Source: Torreya grandis
Taxonomy: Eukaryota; Streptophyta; Pinopsida; Cupressales; Taxaceae
DNA length: 64,000 nt
Direction: 5' to 3'
NCBI GenBank assembly: GCA_037957365.1
Contig: JARHVA010000593.1
Coordinates: 3,928,001-3,992,000, forward strand
Below, one piece after another: positions 55,509 to 64,000 of this stretch. The position numbers and the translations under genes are program-made. How positions within the stretch are numbered: position 1 is the first letter of the stretch; each line of letters opens with the position of its first letter. The notes under the pieces were generated by a model, which saw only the letters and a list, made by a program, of their open reading frames with translations, was not told the DNA's origin and did no database searches.

Positions 55509-57983
55509 TGTTGAGTATTGTCATTGATGTCAAAGGTGCATCTTGTGAAGGTTAATGTCAAAGGTGATTAAGGATAGTTGGTAGTGTGTGATGTGACAAG
55601 GTGTATGCAATAATGTTTTAATGAAAGAGTGTTTCCATGGGAGAAAGAGAAAGAGAGAATTTGAAGGTAACTAATGTCTTATGTTTACATATAAGGTACA
55701 TGTCATTGATGTCAAATGCAAAGGAATCCTAGTCATGATAAAAAGAGGTACGTGCATGGTGAAATGAATGAAAAAATGCATGTAAAGGTTGTATGGCATT
55801 GTTTTATCATGTGAATAAGGCATAAAATTATTCAAGAGAGTTTCAAGGTAAACTTATAGGGGTAGAACCTTTAGTCTAAGTCTACACCCAAATCACTCTT
55901 AGACCCTATTTGGCTTAATGAGGTATGAAGATCATATTTCAAGGAAAGTATGAACATGTGAGCATGGTCATAGGTAAAATAAGTCTTTTTAGGCATGATC
56001 AAAAAATTTGAGGTTAATATTTGAAGTAAAAGTGCATGAATCATTGTTTTAGGCCTTCTCGAGCTCACAAAATGAGGTTTCAAACCTAAAAAGCACTTTC
56101 AACATTTTTGGCATGTGTAACCTCTACATGGGATTATAAGATATTAAGGAGAGATGGGGAAGCATCCTAGCTAATATATTTAGACATTATTTTTGGATTC
56201 AAGTGGTAGTCCTTTACAAACAATTGTTAACACTAAAACCTATGTTAAACCTCCCTAAAACCCTAATAAGGACTGATATGAAATATTTTGTTCAAAATAG
56301 ATCAGTATGGATTAAAATTCATATGTAAGATATTTAATAATGTAATCAACTCTCACAGGTACCTTCATGTGGTAGAGGTTAGTCAGATGAGAGAGAAAAT
56401 GCATAGATAAAGGCTTATTTATTAAGAAGTTTTTGTAGATATCAAAATTTGAATTGGTTAAGAAAATAAAATGGATGGTAGAATAAAATAGAGACTAATT
56501 TTACATGTCCATGATTATTTATAGATAGGTTATATCCTTCAAGTGTTATAATTTGGTCATCCAAGTAAGCCAGTCGTAGACAAACCTAATGGTATGAATA
56601 GTGTAAAACCTAGGCAAAGATGAAGAGATAGATTTGAAGGTTTATGCATGATAGAATGATGTAATAAAGTGCATGAAGAATTAATTTATGAATTTTATGT
56701 CATGATCATGCTTTGTATAAGATTTTTAGGTCAGTGTATATGGTGAAAAAGTTTCTCACAAAATGGCCTATCTAGTTTAGATAAGATTGTGAGATATAAG
56801 GTCAAGAAATTGGTCTACAAGACTAATATTTTCCATTAGACCATATGAATTTTATATCTTAGTATGTTTTATATCTCTCATAGGAACATTTTTATGTATA
56901 ATTAGTCATGAAAAGTGTCTATATAGGAATTAGAGGTCTAATTCATCATGACTAGTTTGAGGTGAATTGGTAGTTCTATGTAAGCGAGTTGTAAAGATGT
57001 TCTTGAGCCTTTATATCCTAAGTGAAGGTGTTCCAAAAATTTTGTGATGACCCTAAGGTCATGTATAAACTTTTTAAATTTTTCATATATCATAGTTTAT
57101 TATCTTAAGGTTGTTTAATCTTCTTTGTTGTAAGATAAACTTTTGAGGTACACAAGCCTAATAGGGCAGTTTGTCCTAAAAGAGATTTCATGGTAAGAAT
57201 GAAGCATGGAGGAGGTTATAAGAGTTTTTAAATGGTTTTTTATTATTAGAGAGATCCATATAGGTATAATAATATCAAATTTTGGCATTAAGAGGACATA
57301 CCTAATACAATTAGGTCTCCATGTGACCTAAAGGAGGAGTAAGGCCTAATTGAGTTATGGTAGACCAAAATAGGTTAAATTTTTTTTAATCATGTTCATA
57401 ATATGTATTAATACATATTTTTTGGTTGACATAATAGGTTGAAGGTGTGTGGCCAACTAAGTGGTGTGTGACCATGAGACTAGTATATATACAAGGTAGT
57501 TTAGGCCTAATTTGATATATAAAGAACTAAGTAAATAAAATCATGCATTTTTGAGTAGAAAGAGGTATTTAAATGACACCATAATAGAATATCATAGGTG
57601 TGGTGATCAAAATTCATGAGGTGGTTGAGTTGGTGCTGAGTCACTTAGGGAGTTGGTGCTTCTTTGCAAGTAGGTGCTTGCTAAAGCCTGGTCAAGTGGG
57701 TTCTTGACTTTATTAGGGTTGGTGCTCCAAGTCGAGTTGCTGGTCTACTATATTTAATCTTTTTTTATATAGGAAAATATTCCATTTGTAGATATCATAG
57801 TGTGTTTTTTCCCCATGAGGGTTTCCTACTCATATATGTGTTATCTTGTTTCATACTCATCTAAATGGTTCATTATATATCATTATGTTACTTTCATGGT
57901 TAATGAATGATTAAGTATAAGTAAAATAATTTTCTAATAAAATGATTCAACCCTCCCCCCTCTTAGTAATTATGCTTCCAATA
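55509..57983 (+). repeat. Element G 3' LTR
   Basis: 2475 bp, uninterrupted. Ends CCAATA (probably once ACA). TATA-like TATATATA near 57484. Confidence 0.87.
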
Positions 57984-57988
57984 GGGAT

Positions 57989-58479
57989 ATGTACCCATAT
58001 CATAAAATTAGTTACACAGTCAACCTGAATGTGGCCATAATCAATATATAAGGATATATTATGGCCCTATCATCCTAACAAGGTGTTTCTTAGCATAATT
58101 TTTTAAATTATAATTTTATATATTATATATTTCATAGGTCATTTCATCCACTTTTGCATCACAGTCATCTTGCACAATTAGTAGAAATATAGTTTGATCT
58201 AGGTTTGCATATCTACTTTTTAATTTACTATTTTTAGCTCATTTTAAATTATATAAATTCTATATTTCACATTTAGATATGATATTTATGTAGATATAAA
58301 TAAAATTTAAATAATTTATTTTTATTATCATTTCACTAATAAATAAAAAATAACATTAAAAAATTATTCACCATGCATGAGAGAGGTATAGTTTTCTACA
58401 AAGTCACAATCTAGTGAGAAAAGAGATACCTAGTCAAATAAGTTATGGTCACATATACCAATGAACACTTGTGCTAGAG
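57989..58479. other. AT-rich sequence without a recognised feature
   Basis: No open frame of note, no repeats beyond AT-rich runs. Joins relic E once G is removed (shared GGGAT). Confidence 0.4.
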
Positions 58480-59800
58480 GGTGGTTGAGTTAATATGTTA
58501 CATTTTTTTTATTTCTCCTTATTGTGCTTGATCGCTAGATATATTTTTTACAAGTCATCCACTTTATGTATAGCACATTCTCTAACTCACCATATGTAGG
58601 CATAAACTAAACTGGCAAATAATCATAATGGATGACTATCACCATTTCTCAACTACATGCATGATGGAATATAACTATTTTTCACAATTATATTAGAGTT
58701 AAACCATATAAATTAATGTTTTTTAATGATAGGCAACCAAATGTACATGTTGTGTGAGTAGTGCATTGAGTGTATAGTATAATGCATTGATTTGGATCTC
58801 AAAGGGTAAGAAAATTTATTATATTTTTAAACCAAGTGTTGCAATGAGGAAATACTTAAGCTCTTAAAAGGCATGATGTTGTGTGAATTTATAATTTAAT
58901 GTTTATTTATCACACATGATCTATTTGAGAGGCCATGATACACGTAAGAAACTAAGGATAAACCTCAAATAAAAATTTGAAAGTCAAATAAATCTCCTCA
59001 ACTTAGTGAGATTTCATAGTATTGCCCAATATTATAATAATTTGGTATTCTCTAAATATACATGGATTTATATATAGTTGATGATGTGAGTTAAATACTA
59101 AATCTAGTGGCTCTGAATGTATACTTGGCTAAGTTTGTTTCAATGTGTGTTTATGTAACGTATATAGGATATATGAGATGTGCTTCACATGTTCCTCCAA
59201 ACTCTTGATGTAGATAAGGATGTCATCTAAGTGGATGATGTCAAAGGATTTAGTGAATGGCTGAAGTATATCATTCATAATTTGTATGAAGGTTTTTGAC
59301 ACATTGATCTATAAGAAAGTTATAAACAACCATTCATGTAATCCTTCCTTAGTCTTGAATATTGACTTCTAAATGTACTCAAGATGGACTTGTACTTGAA
59401 AATAAATTGAATTCGAGTATACGTTGGTAATTATTTTTCACCATTGATTTAGTCTAAGAGTTCATCAGTACATGATAATGGATACTATTTATTTACCATT
59501 ATTGTTTGTGCATGTAATAGTCAATGCATAAATTCCATGTGGCATATTTATTTGGGAAAAAGATTATTAGAATACCATAAGCAAAATATATTGGCATGTT
59601 ATCTGATGAATAAGTGATTGGATTTGGAACATGAATTCAAAATTATCGTAAATGGATATTTAGTATAGTGGATTATTTGGAAGAGGGTATACATGAACCA
59701 AATTGATTTTATGCTTTAGCACACAATGTGTTAGAAGACCCCTTATATTTTCAAATAATCTCTATATTAGTATAACACTTTTTTGAGATTTTTTTTGTAA
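58480..59800 (-). pseudogene. pol: Relic H: RT and RNase H of a non-Tat Ty3/gypsy element
   Basis: On the minus strand: ATWNLCIDY near 59540, then FKTKEGLHEWL in another frame, then IIHLDDILIYIKSLEEHVKH near 59165-59240, where HLDD stands for the usual YLDD. Further on NFYLRFI (RT connection) near 58940-58960 and RNase H traces (PFEIQINALYYTL, NCEK and MHVVEKW) near 58640-58810. Broken in all frames. LDDILIY and the NFYRRFI-like block point to the chromovirus or related branch rather than Tat, whose motif here is YVDDLLGKS. Confidence 0.65.
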
Positions 59801-62200
59801 TGATTATTTATTAGAAAGTGTGCCAATAATACTCACTTTTTTAGTTTCACAAGTTATTTTGGGTGAACCATGAGTAACATAGAGTTATGTCTATATGCAA
59901 TGATATTGTAACATTATTTGGCAGAGACCAGAGTTAGTTTTTTTTTAGGTGAATCCAAAATGTTAAATATGTGGTATTTGACATGATTGGTCCACCATTG
60001 TGTCTTAGTTTTATATATACCATCCTAATCAAATATATAAGGTTTTTAAAATATAACATTATATACCTCAAGTTTCATGAAATAACAAGTGATTATGTCA
60101 TACATATGGTTGGTTACATACTTGAAAGTGAATTTTTTTTGGACCTAAATATATTTTCCTTATTAGAGCCATTGAAAAGAGTATGAATAAGGATGTGATT
60201 TATTAGTAAGTCCTATAATTGTTTTGACAACATCTTACATAATTATTTTCTTCTGGTTCCCACTACCAATGATGATATAAAGGGCTTGACCCTTGACTTA
60301 AAATTTAGTGGAAGGAGGTGTTCTTGGTCCTTTAAAGTGTCAGTTTTGTTGGCACTCAAATAAGTAGAGTATGTATCTCTTCTTGGCTTGTGTAAAATCT
60401 CGTATAGATTGAATAAGAAAATATTTATATGCATGACATTAAAATTTTGTGAATTTGATGTAGGAACATCCAAGGGGTAAAATAAATATTATATTAAAAA
60501 AATATGAGGGTTTTTTTCATGTGGATTAGTTAGTCTTTTTATTGATTTGTCATTGTACATCTTATTCAAAAAGATCCAAGGTAAAATTCAAAACTCAAAC
60601 AACTCCATAGAATCATGGCCATCATTAGAAATTAGTTTTTGTCATCAAAAGGGGCTTAAACTATAACAACCTCTCATGTTACTCCAAACCTCCCCATAAT
60701 TTTTTTTATAAAATTTTAAATTTAATAACCGACACATTGGGTTTACTTACATGTGCACACACACATGTACACATACACATATTTTTTTAAAAATAACTTT
60801 TATTTTAACTCTAATAACCTTAAAACAATGTTCGGGGAATAACTCGCATGCACATACACATTCCACATTAAAGTGTGATAACAATATTAGTATCCACATC
60901 TATTATTAATCATTTTAGATTAATATGGAATAATCATTGGGTCTAATTTTGGGTTAACATATTCATCACCAATAGGGTTACGATCATGGGTCTAATAAGC
61001 TACAATAAACACTAATTAACACCTTATAGCACATAATTATGAAAGTTAGTTTTGGGTTAGTACAAAAATTAAATCAATTTAAAATCCTACCACTAACCTA
61101 AATATGCATCCTTAGATTAAGAAAGACTAAGAATAAAATAGATAAACAAGCAAAAAAATACATTTTTTATACCTTTTCTTATGATCTCCTTGCCAAATTC
61201 ATGATGTGTTTAGATGTAGTTGTAAAAAATCTTATAGAAGACATATGGACAATTTGACAATTTGACAATGTAAACTAGATGATTTGATGAAAATTGAAGA
61301 GGATGGTTAAAGTTTTATGTGAATATTTGAGTAACACTCTACTTTCAATTGAAATATTCCTTGCTAACTTTGGCATAACATTTTTAGATAAATTAGACTT
61401 ATTGAAATGATAGGGAAACTCTCAATTTATAGGATTTCATGATGATTATGAGCCATTGATCTTGATATGAGTCCTTATCCTCATTAAATGAGGGAGGTTA
61501 AACATTAAATATGGGGGTTGGATCTATTAAGGATTTTAATTGATGAGGTATAGAGGTGATTAGTTTTAAAATAAGGGTTGATTACATAGGGATGTTTAGA
61601 AATGTATTTAAAATTAGTTTTTATTGGTTATTATGTGATTGTCTTGATATTTGAGTGTGATGTGAGGATATTTGGATTTTATCCTATTTTAGAAAATAGG
61701 AATATTCAAAATCTATATATTTTTTATTAGGGAAGGATTACTTGATTAATTTTGATTAATTAACTAATGGAATAATATGTGAATTTTATGGGGTTGGATA
61801 TGATTATGACAAATAATGAATTGGATAAGGGGTGATGAATAGTGGTAAGGCTAGGAATTTTAGTGTAGATAAAACACTAATTAAGATCAAAACAAAGTGT
61901 TCAATTTTAGATGTATAAATTTTCCCTCTCTTTGAAAGAGTATTATTAGATACTATGTGGAGTAATGAATTTTTTAAAAAAAAATCCAAAAAATAAATAT
62001 GGTTAAATGATGATAATGAAAGAATGTAATGGATGATGTCCCTTTGAGATGGCATTCAAGGGTGAAGGACATGAATGGGCTCTCAAAAAATAGAGGAAGA
62101 AGCTATAATGGATTTGATGAATACATGATATTAACCTATGGATGAGATTGACCCACTCAAGACAATTATTGCACACATTAATTTTATGATGATTGATTGA
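59801..62200. other. AT-rich sequence, mostly unassigned
   Basis: The left part may include the upstream coding region of relic H (minus frame 60243-60473, Lys- and Ser-rich, no domain seen). A short CA-rich microsatellite with CACACACATG lies near 60752-60780. From 60.8 to 62.2 kb I see only AT-rich sequence with poly-A and poly-T runs and no coding signal. Confidence 0.4.
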
Positions 62201-63750
62201 TTTACCCTAAGCATGAGGAGTTGGGAAAGATACATATTGGGAGAAGTTACACATTTTGATTTTTAGGGTGGATGTGGGAAAAATATTTTAACAAAGCTAC
62301 GGGCTTAAATTTCCCCAAAAAGGGTGGATCGGGGGATGATTTATATAGACGATGAGATGTAAGTTTAATTTTCCTCAAATATGGCAAGAGCCTAGATTAG
62401 ATGGATGATTGATTTATTTTTCCCAATCATGATAGATTTTGGAAGGATACATACTAAGATAAAATGTAAAATTTAATTTGACTTAAGTAGGAAAAAAACT
62501 ATGAGATTGGATCAAGCAAATGATTGATTGATTAATTGATTTACAAGCATAGATCAAGGACTTAACCTATTACACAGATTAAATATGAGTTGATCATATT
62601 TATGGATGATTGATGGATGAAAAAAAGTTTATAGGTTGATTTATAAGTACATTATGATAATATAATGACTCTTTAAAGAATAAAAAATCCACAAAAATTG
62701 GGCACACAAGGATGCCCCAAGTAATTTAATAAGGATGAAGGATGATATGATGATGTTATAAAGAATTTTCAAAGAGTTGAAAAGCCATAAAAACATGGGC
62801 ATAAGAGGATGAACCAAGTGATGTAAATGATTTAATAATGATGTGATTAGACATTGATAATTATTTGAGATGAAATGATGAAAAAAAAAGGGAATGGAAA
62901 TGGAAAAAAGAACAAGAATGGGAATGGTAATACGAATGGCTGAGCTAAGCTCAGAATCTCCACATGATTGAGCATCACCTACATAGTCTAAATGAATCTT
63001 AAACTGATGTAGTTCTCCCAAGAAGGGAAGAATGCGATGAGAATATATTATTTAAATTTGACTAGGTCAAATATGGATAAGCTGATTTGATTTAAAAATA
63101 GATGATTAAGAGATGGATGTTGATTTTTGAAAGTGTATATACAGTTGTTTTAGCACGTGTCTCCACATATATTTTTTAAATTTATTTTTGATATTGTTCA
63201 CAATAATATGCACCATGATATAAAACACCATGACTAAATGGATGTAATATGCATGAGGACTAAATCCAATCCAAAAAATAAATGATAAAACACATCATGA
63301 TATGGAAAAATCATGATGACATTGATGATGTGTGTCGATGGATGGACTTAAGTATAAGTACATGAAATTACCATAATATGAAAAATTTGTGATGACCCTA
63401 TTGATGCATATGGAATGAGTCAAGGAAAAAAAAAGTAAACAAACAATCAAGCAAGAAAACATACACATAAAAATTTAAAAACAAAAGAAACATAGAACAT
63501 CTTGTTATTATTCAAGTTAAAAGTCCACACGTGAAGTTTAAATGATATTTATAGATGGATGGTGCCCCAAGAAAATATACATGCAAGGGGATTGGATTGG
63601 GAATAAAATTTCCTAAAATAAATTGAACAATATGATTTGCCTCAAACAAGGTGAAAGCTATGAGCATAGATTGATGATTTTATCCAAACAGGGTGGATAC
63701 AGTAATGAAATATTTTGAAAAGATGTTGATTGATGAATAAAAATGATCAA
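62201..63750 (-). other. Relic F: Tat-like 3' UTR fragment with gamma element
   Basis: Gamma at 62979-63012 on the minus strand: GGGAGAA, CTACAT and ATGTAG arms intact, then GCTCA with TGAGC (in the 62945-62975 stretch) and TTAGCTCAGCC. To the left, loosely repeated blocks carry words such as TTTCCCCAAAAAGGGTGG and GATGATTGATT; similar words recur near 63600-63700. No coding remnant seen. Confidence 0.45.
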
Positions 63751-64000
63751 TGATTGTTGACTATATTCAGAATAATATATATGTTTTTATATTTTGTGGT
63801 TGTATATATTTTTAAGGGATTTTTATCCTTTTTTTAATTTTTATGTATTTTTAAATTATCTGATGTTTTGGATTTTTTTGGAATAAGCATATACAAAGAG
63901 TTCTCTAGTAAAGGGAAAACCTATTTTAGACAACTAAATTTTGTTATGTTTAGTGTTGTAATTAACTTTACTTAATATCGACCCACTAACCTAGACATCA
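63751..64000. other. AT-rich window end, no feature seen
   Basis: Runs of T and A; GGGAAAACCTATTTTAGAC near 63920 resembles no element end found elsewhere in the window. Confidence 0.3.

Larger units (their letters stand above)
46378..57983 (+). mobile_element. Element G: Ty1/copia retrotransposon, heavily decayed
   Basis: LTRs 46378-50063 and 55509-57983 start TGTTGAGTATTG. Target GGGAT at 46373-46377 and 57984-57988. Internal part 50064-55508 has the copia order Gag, protease, integrase, RT, RNase H. Polypurine tract AAAGGGGGAGAT before the 3' LTR. The 5' LTR is longer because of the inserted solo LTR S. Stops and frameshifts run throughout. Confidence 0.88.

Noticed and set aside
62641..63021. 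126-codon minus-strand open frame as a gene
   Set aside because: It overlaps the gamma element of relic F and is low-complexity, rich in Ile, Leu and Ser from AT-rich DNA.
1..64000. Host genes, organelle insertions, rRNA or satellite arrays
   Set aside because: No spliced gene-like coding outside retrotransposons, no rRNA or plastid sequence recognised, and no long tandem arrays seen.

Overview
This is plant nuclear DNA made almost entirely of nested LTR retrotransposons. I found no host protein-coding gene, tRNA, rRNA, CRISPR array or organelle insertion. The sequence is AT-rich, and many changes look like CpG decay. All elements carry stops or frameshifts. This fits a large, repeat-rich land-plant genome; a gymnosperm is a guess I cannot prove from sequence alone.

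Layout. Element B, an old plus-strand Tat-lineage Ty3/gypsy element, enters from the left edge inside its protease region and ends with its 3' LTR at 44949-46139. Element A (1562-16086, plus, Tat-like, duplicated target CTTTA) is inserted in B between protease and reverse transcriptase. Element C (20116-43937, plus, duplicated target TCTTT) is inserted in B's 3' UTR. Element D (30067-43839, minus, duplicated target CGCAC/CACAC) is inserted in C's 3' LTR. Right of B is a short relic (E) that shares B's 3' UTR motif. Then comes a Ty1/copia element G (46378-57983, plus, duplicated target GGGAT). The 5' LTR of G holds a minus-strand solo LTR, S (47562-48743), related to B's LTR. Further right are a minus-strand relic of a non-Tat gypsy RT-RNase H (H, about 58480-59800), unassigned AT-rich DNA, and another minus-strand Tat-like 3' UTR relic (F, near 62940-63040).

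A, B and D encode the Tat-type order: Gag, zinc knuckles of form C-x2-H-x4-H-x4-C, protease, RT with YVDD, RNase H, a second archaeal-type RNase H (NNMAEYEAL, GDSQLV) and integrase. D is the best preserved, with about two frameshifts and a few stops. C has lost the whole pol segment and carries a degenerate short-period repeat in its place.

The most interesting signal is not coding. A, C and D, which belong to three distinct families, share the same set of non-coding elements in the same order. These are: paired and spaced copies of a GACGTC-centred palindrome in the LTR (18 bp then 22-23 bp steps); a hairpin inside a candidate leader intron; twin 5' UTR hairpins with the loop ATTTCATCA; and, in the 3' UTR, hairpins I call alpha (2-3 copies), beta (2 copies) and gamma (1-2 copies), followed by a hairpin (delta) running into the polypurine tract. 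Stems change sequence between copies and families while pairing is kept and loops stay fixed, which is the signature of selected RNA structure. The pol-less element C keeps all of them. All of this was read by eye and needs covariation statistics.
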